Of a stretch of 64,000 bases of DNA, positions 17,539 to 25,912 are shown piece by piece. The stretch comes from VRUE01 sp963725085. GTDB lineage: Bacteria > Actinomycetota > Thermoleophilia > Solirubrobacterales > 70-9. The notes under the pieces were generated by a model. That model made no database searches and was not told where the DNA came from. It saw only the letters and a program-made list of their open reading frames with translations. Where the stretch lies: NCBI GenBank assembly GCA_963725085.1, contig CAVRXM010000001.1, positions 248,001 to 312,000 of the forward strand, given 5' to 3'. Made by a program: the position numbers and the translations under genes. Within the stretch, counting starts at the first letter, position 1; every line of letters begins with the position of its first letter.

Positions 17539-18681
17539 TCAGAGGCCGAGGGTTTTGGCGATGATGCCGCGCTGGATCTCGGAGGTGCCGCCGTAGATCG
17601 TCGAGACCAGCGAGGTGCGGACGAGCCGCTCCATGTCGTACTCGGAGGAGTAGCCGTATCCGCCCATCATCTGCATCCCCTCGAGCGTGACCCGCTTCGC
17701 CACCTCGGTCACGTGGAGCTTCACCATCGAGGCCTCTTTGGGCAGCATCCGGTCCGGTGCCTCGTCGGTCAGGGTCGCGACCCAGCGGGTCATCAGGCGT
17801 GCCGCCTCGAGATCGGTCGCGAGGTCGGCGAAGCGGTGCTGGAGTGCCTGGAAGGAGCCGATCGGGCGGCCGAATTGCCTCCGCTCCTTGGCATAGGCGA
17901 GGGCGTCGTCGAAGGCGCGCTGGGCGATGCCGAGCATCGTCGCGGCGAGGATCAGGCGCTCGACGTTCAGGCCCGCCATCAGCTGGGTCCAGCCCTGGTC
18001 GACCTCGCCGAGGACCGCCTCGGCCGGCGCCTCGACGTCGTTGAGATAGAGGGTGTTGGTCTCGCGGCCCCCCATCGTCTCGATCGGGACGATCTCCATC
18101 CCGTCGACCTCGCGCGGGACCGAGATCATCGTCAGGCCCTCGTGCTTGGACTCGCCCTTGGTCGTCCGGCAGACGATCAGGACGTGGTCGGAGATGTGGG
18201 CGTTGGAGATGAAGACCTTCTGGCCGTTGATGACGAAGCCCCCGTTGACCCGCTCGGCAGACGTCGTCAGCGAGCCGACGTCGGAGCCCGACTCGGGCTC
18301 GGTCATCGCGATCGCCTCGACCGCGCCGCCGGCGATCCCGCCGAGGATCTGCCGCTTCTGCTCGTCGGTCCCGAAGCGGCCGGTGGCCCCGGCGACGATC
18401 AACGTCGTCGCGTAGCCGCCGATCGGGGCAAGCCCGCGGGACGTCTCTTCCATGAACAGGGTGGCGTCGAGCATCGAGCCCCCCGATCCCCCGTACTCCT
18501 CCGGGATCGTGACCCCGAGCCAGCCGAGGCCGGCCATCTGCCGGTAGATCGAGTTGTTGTGGTGGAGCCGGTAGCCGTCGGTGAGCTCCTCGCGCTTCTC
18601 CTGGGTCCCGCACTCGCGCTCGCAGAAGTCGCGGATCGCGGCGACGAAGTCCCGCTGCTCATCGGTCAGGGCAAAGTCCAC
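17539..18681 (-). CDS. Acyl-CoA dehydrogenase
   Basis: FAD enzyme that introduces the alpha-beta double bond into acyl-CoA thioesters. 380 residues, intact, standard length. Signatures: MTEPESGSDVGSL (FAD/substrate motif), QRAFDDALAYAKERRQFGRP and the C-terminal IYGGTSEIQRGIIAKTLGL. The position that carries the catalytic Glu in medium-chain enzymes (YEGT) is Gly here (YGGT). Instead LNVERLILA places Glu241 where isovaleryl-CoA and long-chain dehydrogenases keep their base (helix G), so an IVD/LCAD-like active site is likely. The substrate is unknown. The GTG start is only one base from the tRNA-Thr 3' end, leaving no room for a ribosome binding site in a processed transcript. Confidence 0.93.
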   Translation of the reverse strand: MDFALTDEQRDFVAAIRDFCERECGTQEKREELTDGYRLHHNNSIYRQMAGLGWLGVTIPEEYGGSGGSMLDATLFMEETSRGLAPIGGYATTLIVAGATGRFGTDEQKRQILGGIAGGAVEAIAMTEPESGSDVGSLTTSAERVNGGFVINGQKVFISNAHISDHVLIVCRTTKGESKHEGLTMISVPREVDGMEIVPIETMGGRETNTLYLNDVEAPAEAVLGEVDQGWTQLMAGLNVERLILAATMLGIAQRAFDDALAYAKERRQFGRPIGSFQALQHRFADLATDLEAARLMTRWVATLTDEAPDRMLPKEASMVKLHVTEVAKRVTLEGMQMMGGYGYSSEYDMERLVRTSLVSTIYGGTSEIQRGIIAKTLGL

Positions 18682-18682
18682 A

Positions 18683-18755
<73 letters not shown>

Positions 18756-18805
18756 AGAATGGCTTCGATCTTAAGGCCTGCTCGACTCGGCCGGTCGAGC
18801 CGTTC

Positions 18806-19570
18806 TCAGCTGTGGCGGCCGGCGCGCTTGCCGTGGGCGGAACGCTTCGCGCACGCCGTCTTCAGCTTCAACGTCTGCTTCGTCGACTTGCCGTTCTGGC
18901 CGAAGTATTCGATCTCGGCCTGGGGCGGCCGGCCGCAGAGGCTCCGCGTGTTCGTCAGGTAGCCGATTTTGCCGCCGAAGATCTTCAGCGAGAAGTGACC
19001 GACCGGGGCGTCGGGGATCACCGGGACGGTGGTCTTCAGCCGGCCTTTGACGGTCTTGCTGATCCCGCGCGGGATCAGCGAAACCTGGCCGTTGAGGATG
19101 AATGCGAGTCTGGGCAGCCCACCGGATCCGGACACGGCATAGACGGGGCCGGTGAGCGGTTGGTCAAGCAGCGGCGTCGTGGTCGTGGCCGTGCCGATCG
19201 GCGCACGTCCCGCGCACTGGTCGACGGCCAGCTCCCGCTCCGAGCAGATGTTGCCGAGGTGGCGCTGGTCGATCTCAAACGCTTTCGGGAGCGTTACCGA
19301 CAGCGACCTGAGGTTGGCGTCGCCGGGACGGGTCCGCAGGTCGATCTGCAACGCCGGGTTCGCCGAGCGCCTGGTCGCCTTCTTGCCGCCGACCTGACGC
19401 ATCGTCATCCGCGGGCTCGAACCCGAGCGTCGCACAGTTGTCGGCGTGGAAGGGGAGATGAGAAGTCCGCGACGGTGCCCTGGTCCCCGATCCCCTGCGA
19501 GTCGACGCTGAGCGGGTCGCAGTTGGTCGGGTTGATCGTGAAGTTGGGCCGGTCGATGTTCACCTGGATC
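18806..19570 (-). pseudogene. Truncated S-type secreted protein (C-terminal remnant)
   Basis: Only the last ~250 residues of an S-type protein remain. Reading down from 19570: IQVNIDRPNFTINPTNCDPL, GIGDQGTVADFSSPFHADNC, the fourth S module VTLPKAFEIDQRHLGNICS to AGRAPIGTATTTTPLLDQPL, and the tail TVPVIPDAPVGHFSLKIFGG. It aligns with the end of the S-type genes at 23131 and 40980. The upstream three quarters are missing: at about 19571-19580 the sequence switches abruptly to the end of the unit A lipoprotein gene. Extra bases near 19465 and 19428 also break the frame. I read it as the stump of a third operon copy cut by the duplication that made unit A. Confidence 0.8.
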
Positions 19571-20287
19571 TTATCCCCCCGGCGCAGCCGACGGGTTGAA
19601 GGGGACCCCGCTGCTGAGGGTGGTCGACTTCCAGCCGTCGGGGTCGTGTTTCATCACGAAGTAGGAGGCGGTGCCGCCGAGCGGGGTGAACATGACGAAG
19701 GCGTCTTCGCCTTCGACCCGGACCTGGTAGACGGTCCCTTCGGCGGCCTTCTTGGCTTCGGAGGTGGGGCCGACGAGGAGCGCCTTGAGGATCGAGGGGC
19801 AGTCGGAGCCGATTTCTTTTTTCAGCTTGGCGAGCTGTTCGAGCTGGCTGCGGTTGGATTCGCTCAGGCCTTCGCAGATCGCCGGGTAGTCGCGGGCCGC
19901 CATCGCCCGCAGGAAGGAGGCCATCGCGGTCGTGATTTCTTCTTCTTCGGAGGTTTCCGCTTCGGCGCCGAAGGTCTGGATGCTGTTGTCGCCGCCGGGC
20001 GGCGCCTTGAAGCCCTTGGTGTCTGAGTGGGCCTTTTCGGTCAGGCCGGGGCCGTTGGCCCCGCCGCCCGATGAGGATCCCTCGCCGCCGCCGTTGCCGT
20101 TGCCGTTGCCGCCCTTATCGGCGGAGCCGCCTTCGGCTTCGGCGCCGCTGCCGGTGCTCTGGCCGGAGGCGGTGGTTTCGGCGGGGGCCGAGGCTGCGGT
20201 TTCGGTCGAGGTGGAGTCGCCGCCGCCGCAGCCCTGGGCGATCGCCAGGATCCCCACCAGGGCCAGTGCTGTCAGCAGTCGGCGCAG
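19571..20287 (-). CDS. Lipoprotein (unit A), probable CTG start
   Basis: About 238 residues. Signal LRRLLTALALVGILAIAQGC with lipobox (IAQGC) places Cys at about residue 20; then comes a Ser/Thr/Gly-rich linker (GNGNGNGGGEGSSSGGGANG), an acidic helical stretch and a folded domain (FLRAMAARDYPAICEGLSES and VYQVRVEGEDAFVMFTPLGG). This looks like a small surface-exposed NTF2/DUF-type domain on a flexible tether; the function is unknown. It is nearly identical to the gene at 36821-37537, but the ATG there is CTG here, with GAGAGG four bases upstream and the previous stop in the same stretch, so translation is probably coupled. The last two codons differ from the other copy because the sequence switches to foreign DNA there. 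Confidence 0.8.
   Translation of the reverse strand: MRRLLTALALVGILAIAQGCGGGDSTSTETAASAPAETTASGQSTGSGAEAEGGSADKGGNGNGNGGGEGSSSGGGANGPGLTEKAHSDTKGFKAPPGGDNSIQTFGAEAETSEEEEITTAMASFLRAMAARDYPAICEGLSESNRSQLEQLAKLKKEIGSDCPSILKALLVGPTSEAKKAAEGTVYQVRVEGEDAFVMFTPLGGTASYFVMKHDPDGWKSTTLSSGVPFNPSAAPGG
19581..20286. repeat. 705-bp direct repeat, copy 1 (lipoprotein gene)
   Basis: Nearly identical to 36831-37536, at a constant offset of 17,250 bases; I saw only about two substitutions (near 20059 and 20171). The rest of the two units is far more diverged. The left end coincides with the centre of a palindrome that is complete only in the other copy. Confidence 0.9.
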
Positions 20288-20295
20288 AGGGCCTC

Positions 20296-20775
20296 TCAGG
20301 TGTATTTGGACGGTTCGAACTTGCAGTAGTGGAAATTGAAGGAGAGGACCTCGGCGTTGGCCCTGTTGGCGTTCGAGTTCAGCTGGTTGACGAACTTCTG
20401 CGCCTTCTTCTTGTTGCCCGCCTTGAGTGCCTTGCCGCCGCTGTTGAACAGTTCGGCCTCGGTCTTGACGTAGCCGAGCCACTTGGTGAGCTTGGCCGCG
20501 TCTTCGGCCGGCTGTTCGACCGCCTTCAGTTCGTTGTAGGTCTTCTTCAGGGCGGTCGAGGCTTTGATGAATTTCGCCCCGGCCGTCTTCAGCTTGTTTT
20601 CCTTGACTTCCTTGCGGACGGTCTTGAGGATCTTGTCGTTCGATTCCGAGTTCTTCTTGCAGATCGGTTCGACCCGGGCCTTGTATTCGTCGCGGGTGAT
20701 CGCCATCGCGAGCGGGGCGGCCACCGCGAACAGAAGCATCGCCGTCAGGCTCAGTGCAATCGCTTGCTTGATCAT
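20296..20775 (-). CDS. Small secreted helical protein (unit A)
   Basis: 159 residues. N-terminal signal MIKQAIALSLTAMLLFAVAA followed by PLAMA and the mature start ITRDEYKARVEPICKKNSES. The rest is Lys/Ala-rich and helical (ILKTVRKEVKENKLKTAGAK), ending LSFNFHYCKFEPSKYT. Two cysteines (EPICKK, HYCKF) could form one disulfide. Its homologue in unit B (38097-38576) is about 80% identical by eye. I do not recognise a named family. Its stop lies nine bases before the CTG start of the lipoprotein gene. Confidence 0.8.
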   Translation of the reverse strand: MIKQAIALSLTAMLLFAVAAPLAMAITRDEYKARVEPICKKNSESNDKILKTVRKEVKENKLKTAGAKFIKASTALKKTYNELKAVEQPAEDAAKLTKWLGYVKTEAELFNSGGKALKAGNKKKAQKFVNQLNSNANRANAEVLSFNFHYCKFEPSKYT

Positions 20776-20788
20776 CGTCTCTCTCTCC

Positions 20789-21553
20789 TCACTTTGCCGG
20801 GGTGCAGGCCCTGCTCACTTTGCCCGAGAGCGTCAGCCCTTGGAAGAAGAAGTCGCCCCTGGCCTTCAGCGTTCCCGTCTTGCAGGTCGCAGTCAGGACG
20901 CTCTGCTTCTTGCCCTTGTAGTTGAAGGTTTTGAAGATCGTCGCCTTGAATGAGGTCAGGGACCCCTGGCCCGAGGTGATGGTCGGGATCTTGACTCGGG
21001 CCGCGGTCCCGTAGGGGCCCTTGCCCTTGCTGATCTGGGCGGTGGTGACGAAGGTCGTCGGCGCCGGGACCTTGGCGTAGACGTGGAAGATCAGCATCTG
21101 CTTCGCGCCGGATGAGCCGTTGAAGATCAGCAGCGGGCCTCCGGCCGAGAACGGCGCCTGTTCGGGGAAGGCGATCTCGGCGCTGACCCGCCCGGTGCCG
21201 ATCAGCGCCGGCCCGCATGCCGCCTTCGCCTGCGCTGTCAGGGTGCTCTGGAGTTTCCCGACCGAGCAGGTCGGCATGCCCTTGGTGTTGAGGTGGCCGT
21301 TCTTGTCGAATTCGACAAAGAGTTCTTTCAGCGGCGGCACATGCGCGCCATCGGTCGTGCCCGCTTTGCCGGAGAGGTTGAGGGTGATCGGCTGCGGGGT
21401 CGTCTTCGAGAGCTTGGTCGGCGAGACCGAGCCTTCGATTTCGATTTCGACGTTGCCCTGCTTGACGACCTGGCCCGTGGCCACGGCGGCGATCAGGCCC
21501 GCGGCCAGCGCCAGCGCCGCGAGGGCGATCAGTGCCGGTCGTCTACGCCGCAA
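20789..21553 (-). CDS. Secreted single-module S-like protein, 254 aa (unit A)
   Basis: TTG start at 21553; hydrophobic signal ALIALAALALAAGLIAAVAT. The mature part has KLSKTTPQPITLNLSGKAGT and then one copy of the S module: LKELFVEFDKNGHL, MPTCSVGKL, AACGPALIGTGRVSAEIAFP and GGPLLIFNGSSG. It ends KTGTLKARGDFFFQG and ACTPAK. Paralog of the next gene and orthologous in position to 38588-39364. Predicted extracellular, beta-rich; function unknown. Its ribosome binding site lies in the last codons of the upstream gene (AGAGGTAGG). Confidence 0.8.
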   Translation of the reverse strand: MRRRRPALIALAALALAAGLIAAVATGQVVKQGNVEIEIEGSVSPTKLSKTTPQPITLNLSGKAGTTDGAHVPPLKELFVEFDKNGHLNTKGMPTCSVGKLQSTLTAQAKAACGPALIGTGRVSAEIAFPEQAPFSAGGPLLIFNGSSGAKQMLIFHVYAKVPAPTTFVTTAQISKGKGPYGTAARVKIPTITSGQGSLTSFKATIFKTFNYKGKKQSVLTATCKTGTLKARGDFFFQGLTLSGKVSRACTPAK

Positions 21554-21562
21554 ACGTGCCGC

Positions 21563-22366
21563 CTACCTCTTGACCGTGCAGCGGCGCACGAGCTTGCTCG
21601 AGAGGTTGCTGCCGTCGGCGAACTGGTAGCTGACTTTGGCGAACGAGAAGTTCACCTGGGTGAAGCCAGCCGGCGCCGGGCAACCCGCCGAGGCGTAGCT
21701 CATCCTCTGACCGTGGAACGAGTACTGGCGTCGGAGCAGCAGGTTGAACGCCGAGATGAACCCGTATTCGGAGGCGATCGGCGGCATCGTCCCGACCAGC
21801 TGGGTCGCGAATTCGCCGCCCCTCTTCTTGACTTCGAAGAGGATCACGTAGGTCAGCGGCAGCGGCGCCCCCGAGGCGACCTGGGCGAAGATCGCCGGGT
21901 GGCCGTTGTGGCGGCCGTTGAAGGCCTGCAGCTTCCCGATCGAGGAGAAGGCGGATTGGCCCGGCAGCGAGACCCGCGATGTGACCGAGCCCGAGCCGAT
22001 CAGGGCGTCGCCGCAGGCCCGCTTTGCGCCCTGGGAGGAGATCGAGCGCAATTTGCCGAGCGAGCAGGTCGGCAGGCCCTTGTTCTGCAGCTGGCCGTGA
22101 CGGTTGATTTCGAGGATGATCCGCTCGAGTTTGGGCGGCGCCGTCCGATCCTTCGTCTTGATCTTGCCGCCCATCTGGACGCCGACCGGGGCGGTGCCCT
22201 CGCGGGGCAGCTTCGAGGGCGAGATCGTGCCGTTGAAGGCGACGACGATATTGCCCTTGATCGCGTTTACCGCCTGGCTGGTCGAGGCGAGAGCCAGAGC
22301 CCCCAGAGCGACGACCGCCGCCACCGCGGCGAGGGCGGCCCTTCTTCTGCGGATCATCCTCTCCAT
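21563..22366 (-). CDS. Secreted single-module S-like protein, 267 aa (unit A)
   Basis: ATG start with MERMIRRRRAALAAVAAVVA and a signal ending near TSQA. One S module: KLERIILEINRHGQLQNKGL, PTCSLGKLRSISSQGAKRAC, GDALIGSGSVTSRVSLPGQS and IGKLQAFNGRHNGHPAIFAQ, followed by LPLTYVILFEVKKRGGEF. It ends LSSKLVRRCTVKR. Very close to 39367-40167 in unit B. Likely an extracellular beta-sandwich protein; function unknown. Confidence 0.8.
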   Translation of the reverse strand: MERMIRRRRAALAAVAAVVALGALALASTSQAVNAIKGNIVVAFNGTISPSKLPREGTAPVGVQMGGKIKTKDRTAPPKLERIILEINRHGQLQNKGLPTCSLGKLRSISSQGAKRACGDALIGSGSVTSRVSLPGQSAFSSIGKLQAFNGRHNGHPAIFAQVASGAPLPLTYVILFEVKKRGGEFATQLVGTMPPIASEYGFISAFNLLLRRQYSFHGQRMSYASAGCPAPAGFTQVNFSFAKVSYQFADGSNLSSKLVRRCTVKR

Positions 22367-22369
22367 CGT

Positions 22370-23011
22370 CTAGCGAACGAGCGGGTAGGAGCAGATGTAC
22401 TTGGCGTCTAGGTCGAAGGCGCCCTCTGCGAAGCCTTCCTGGGAGACGAAGATCGTGCTGTACCCCGAGCCCGACGTGTTGCCGTAATAGGTGTCGGTGT
22501 ACATGCGATCGCTCTGAGTGCCGCTCCCCAGGTTCAGCTGGCTGCCGGTCGACGACAGTTCAAGCGGGTCCGGAAGGTAGCCGCCCTTCTGGGCGCAGGC
22601 GCTGGCCGCATCCAGGACGCTGCCGACCACCGGGTTGGCCGCGGAGTCGAAGCAGACGCCGCGGATCAGCGTCGTCCCGCCAGGACACGAGGCGGCATGA
22701 CCGGCGACGGTGTTGGCGTTGCCGGCAGTCGCCGAGCTGGCCGCGTTGGGGACGGTGCCGAGTTTGCCGAGGTCGATGTCGTCACCGGTGACCGACCCGT
22801 TCGAGACCTTGGTGCCGTTGACGGCATTGTTGGCGATTTTGGGTCCGGTGACCGCCTTCGCCTTCAGCTGGCGTGAGCCGACCGAGTTTTTACCGAGCTT
22901 GAACCCGCCTGCGAACGCGGTGCCGGTCAACGCCACGATCAGCGCTATGACTCCGACGACCATCGCCGGCGAGGGCATCTTGGCCCGCTTCCTGCTCACG
23001 TCCTGCTGCAT
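22370..23011 (-). CDS. Lectin-like exported protein with NSVGS repeats (unit A)
   Basis: 213 residues from ATG 23011 (GGAGGA ribosome site). Hydrophobic segment MVVGVIALIVALTGTAFAGG, then a low-complexity repeat of the type common in actinobacterial surface proteins (KNSVGSRQLKAKAVTGPKIA, NNAVNGTKVSNGSVTG). The C-terminal half resembles a C-type-lectin-like domain: CPGGTTLIRGVCFDSAANP, ASACAQKGGYLPDPLELSS (the WxxAxxxCxxxGGxLxxP pattern without the Trp) and YICSYPLVR. Four cysteines, so two disulfides are possible. The lectin assignment is inferred from motif spacing. Homologue at 40171-40854. Confidence 0.75.
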   Translation of the reverse strand: MQQDVSRKRAKMPSPAMVVGVIALIVALTGTAFAGGFKLGKNSVGSRQLKAKAVTGPKIANNAVNGTKVSNGSVTGDDIDLGKLGTVPNAASSATAGNANTVAGHAASCPGGTTLIRGVCFDSAANPVVGSVLDAASACAQKGGYLPDPLELSSTGSQLNLGSGTQSDRMYTDTYYGNTSGSGYSTIFVSQEGFAEGAFDLDAKYICSYPLVR

Positions 23012-23040
23012 CTGTCTCCTCCGCTTTCTCCCATGTTTGC

Positions 23041-23058
23041 GGTTCCCTTGAGGGAACA
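23041..23058 (-). promoter_or_regulatory. Conserved inverted repeat upstream of the lectin-like gene (unit A)
   Basis: GTTCCCT-TG-AGGGAAC lies about 30 bases before the lectin-like start, in the largest gap of the operon (119 bases). The surrounding block (CAAAGGTTTGGTCTAA and, further off, TAGAAT) is conserved at 40884-40955 in unit B. Could be an operator, an mRNA hairpin or part of an internal promoter. Confidence 0.55.
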
Positions 23059-23130
23059 CCCCTACACGCTCAAAGGTTTGGTCTAAGAACCCGGCGAGAT
23101 TCTAGCGGCGCCCCGCGATTTTTGACGTTC

Positions 23131-25884
23131 TCAGCCCTTGCCGCCACCGCAAGCCGTCTTGGTCTCGACATTCTGGGCGGCGTCCTTGCCGTTCTGCCCT
23201 TGGTAGACAACCTTGATCACCGGGTCGCCCTTGCAGAGGCTCCGGGTGTTGACGAGGTAGCCCTTCTTGCCGCCCAGCAGGTCGAGCCGGAAGTAGCCGA
23301 TCGGCGCGTCGGGGATGGTCGGGACGGTCGTCGTCAGCTTGCCGTTGACCGATTTCGATTCGGCCTGCGGCACGAGCTGGACCTGGCCGTTGAGGAGGAA
23401 CGCGAGGCGCGGCAGCTTGCCGAAGCCGGACACCGCGTAGGCCGGGCCCTTCAGCGGCTGGTCGAGCAGCGGCGTCTTCGTCATCACCGAGCCGATCGGC
23501 TGGCGCCCTGCGCAGTTTTCGGCTTCAAGCTGCGCTTTCGAGCAGAGGTTGCTGAGGTGGCGCTGGTCGATCGCGAACGCCTTCGGCAGCGTCACCTTGA
23601 CCGACTTGATGTTGGCTTCGCCCTTCTTCGTCCGCAGCTCGAAGCGCATCTTCGGGTTCGCGCTGCGGCCGGTAGCGCCCTTGCCGATCTGCTTCACCGT
23701 CATCTTCGGTTTGAAGTCGAGGTAACGGCAGTTGACGGCGTGGAAGAACGAGGAGAAGAGGGCCGGTGTGCCCTGATCGCCGATCCCTTCCGAGTCGACC
23801 GAGAACTTCGAACAGTTGGTCGGGTTGATCGTGAACTTCTGCCTGTCGATGTTGACCTGGATCGACCGCATCCGGATCGGAACGCCGCCGATGATCTGCG
23901 GGACCGCCTGCGAGACAGCCGAGACCTGCGCGGTCCGCTTGTCGACATAAAGGGCGACGCGGACGACGACGACACCATAGTCGTAGGGGCCGGCGAGCGC
24001 CGGGGTGATTGCCGCAAGGCTGAGTGGGGCGACCGGTTCGGGCCCGGGTCCGTCGGGGTCGAACCGTCCCGAGAGGTTCATCCTTCCGACCGCGTTGAAC
24101 GGGTTCGTCCCCGGGCCGGCCGAGACGTTCGTGGTCCCGATCTGGGAAGAGGCCGGGCAGCTCGGGCTCGCCTGCTCGGCACGGCCCGCGTTGGCGGCGG
24201 CCGCGGCAATCTGGGCCTCGGAGCAGTAGGTGATGCCACGCAGGTCGCCGGTGAACCCCGGCGGCATCCTGAAGTTGAGGTCGTTGAGGAACTGGTCGCC
24301 GTCGTCGCGGTCCAGCTTCAGGTGGAAGCTGGAGAATGCCCCGGCCAGCGGGTTCGACGTTCCGGCCACCAGACGCGGCTGGAACGGGCGCACCTCGGGC
24401 GGGCAGGGCCTGCCGTTGGGGCCCGAGTTGAGGCTGAAGTTCGGGCTCGAGGGCTGGTCGGCGAGGGCCGAGTTCCACGGTTTGAACACCGATTCGACGC
24501 TGTAGTTCGCGCAGTGCGTCGGCGTCGCCAGCAGCGCCCGCTGCGAGGCGAAGATGTGGAAGTTGAACGCTTCGAACGGGACCTGCGGCAGGTTTGCGAA
24601 GTCCGCCGTGATCTGCCCCGTTTTCGGATCGGGCTTGATGTCGCCGACCAGCTTCGCGTGGATGCCGAAGCCGTCCGCGATCAGGAAGACGCGGTACTGG
24701 TCTCCGGGCTTCGGTTCGCCGAAGTAGATCGACCCTTTGAGCGGCCCTTCGAGGGCCGGGGTCTCGAGCTCCATCGTCCCGATCTTGGCGTGGTCGGGGC
24801 ATTCGGCCGGACCCTCGCTGTCGAAGTTCGCCAGCGCGTCGGGACAGGCCTGCTGGCCGTCGGCGGCGTCGGGGTTGATCGTCAGGCCGTTGGGCAGTTT
24901 GACCGTAGCCTGCTTGATCTGCGACGGCGACAGGGCGTCACTCTCGAACTGTTTCGCCTGCAGCTCGAGGTCGAGGCCCGACGGCGCGTCCGTTTCGTCG
25001 GTCGTCAGCGACGCGTTAAGGACCGGGTAGAAGTTGAGCATCTCGCAGTTTTCGACCGGTGGCAGCTGGTCTTCGGATTCGGTCGCGTGTTGCGGGTCTT
25101 GGTAGGTCACGGCGCTGATCGTCACCGGCAGCTCTTCGCCGGTGCAGACGGTCGGGTTGTTGATCATCGGGTGGTCGGCGGTACCCGCCGAGTGCGACCC
25201 CTCGCAGCTGGTGTCTTCGACGCCTGGACAACCGGCTGGATCGCCTGGTGAGCCTTTCCCGAAGCGATCGGCGTTGTGGCTGCTGTCCGCGGGGAAGCCC
25301 CATACGGTCAGTTTGGCTCCCGCAAGAGGAATCAGCTGGGTCAGACCCGAAACGCTGAAACGCAACCCGTAGTCGGACGCGGTCCTGACCGAGACCGGCG
25401 TGCTGATCGGGATCTGAAGCGCGGGGACGATGAACGCGAATCGCACCGTCTCTTCTTCTTCCTGTGGTTGAACGTAGTAGATCGGCGCCGTTCCGAGCAG
25501 GTTGTTCGGGTCGCCCGAGTAGTTGGCACGAATCGTGACAAGTCCCACCTGCGACGCGGCCTGGCACTGCTGAAGCGCGAAATCGCTCGACGTGCATCGC
25601 GGAACGGCGTTCGGATTTCCGAACAACCCCTCGGGTGCGTTCAGGACCACTTCCTTGGCGGCCTCTGGTTCGCCGGGGTTTGCGAGAGCAAATTCGTAGC
25701 TGAAATCGGGATGTCCCCCAGCCTGGTTCGTCGAGACCGAGGCGTGGAACGAGGTGATCGCCTCGCTCGCGCTGGCCGGGGCGACCATCAGCATCGCCGC
25801 CAGGAGGCCCAATACGCCGACCAACGCCGTTCGGATCGCACCACGCGGCGAGAGAAGCCGGGAGATGTTCGTCTGCGTGCCCAT
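23131..25884 (-). CDS. S-type secreted protein with four cysteine modules (unit A)
   Basis: About 917 residues. The start at 25884 is chosen for AAGGAG six bases upstream; two upstream ATGs are alternatives. Signal IRTALVGVLGLLAAMLMVAP then ASASEAITSFHASVSTNQAG. Four modules share the pattern L-P-x-G-[FL] ... C ... C ... S/A-x-IG ... TP/PL ... G: APEGLFGNPNAVPRC; LPNGLTINPDAADGQQAC with CPDHAKIGTMELETPALEG; MPPGFTGDLRGITYC with CPASSQIGTTNV; and LPKAFAIDQRHLSNLC with GRQPIGSVMTKTPLLDQPL. Between modules are conserved blocks (SDYGLRFSVSGLTQLIPL, QFLNDLNFRMPP, FTINPTNCSKFSVDS). It ends TKTACGGGKG. Extracellular; no known catalytic motif. Pairs with the P-type gene upstream. Confidence 0.85.
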   Translation of the reverse strand: MGTQTNISRLLSPRGAIRTALVGVLGLLAAMLMVAPASASEAITSFHASVSTNQAGGHPDFSYEFALANPGEPEAAKEVVLNAPEGLFGNPNAVPRCTSSDFALQQCQAASQVGLVTIRANYSGDPNNLLGTAPIYYVQPQEEEETVRFAFIVPALQIPISTPVSVRTASDYGLRFSVSGLTQLIPLAGAKLTVWGFPADSSHNADRFGKGSPGDPAGCPGVEDTSCEGSHSAGTADHPMINNPTVCTGEELPVTISAVTYQDPQHATESEDQLPPVENCEMLNFYPVLNASLTTDETDAPSGLDLELQAKQFESDALSPSQIKQATVKLPNGLTINPDAADGQQACPDALANFDSEGPAECPDHAKIGTMELETPALEGPLKGSIYFGEPKPGDQYRVFLIADGFGIHAKLVGDIKPDPKTGQITADFANLPQVPFEAFNFHIFASQRALLATPTHCANYSVESVFKPWNSALADQPSSPNFSLNSGPNGRPCPPEVRPFQPRLVAGTSNPLAGAFSSFHLKLDRDDGDQFLNDLNFRMPPGFTGDLRGITYCSEAQIAAAAANAGRAEQASPSCPASSQIGTTNVSAGPGTNPFNAVGRMNLSGRFDPDGPGPEPVAPLSLAAITPALAGPYDYGVVVVRVALYVDKRTAQVSAVSQAVPQIIGGVPIRMRSIQVNIDRQKFTINPTNCSKFSVDSEGIGDQGTPALFSSFFHAVNCRYLDFKPKMTVKQIGKGATGRSANPKMRFELRTKKGEANIKSVKVTLPKAFAIDQRHLSNLCSKAQLEAENCAGRQPIGSVMTKTPLLDQPLKGPAYAVSGFGKLPRLAFLLNGQVQLVPQAESKSVNGKLTTTVPTIPDAPIGYFRLDLLGGKKGYLVNTRSLCKGDPVIKVVYQGQNGKDAAQNVETKTACGGGKG

Positions 25885-25912
25885 CGTCGTCTCCTTGCTC
25901 ATCTTCCGCGGC

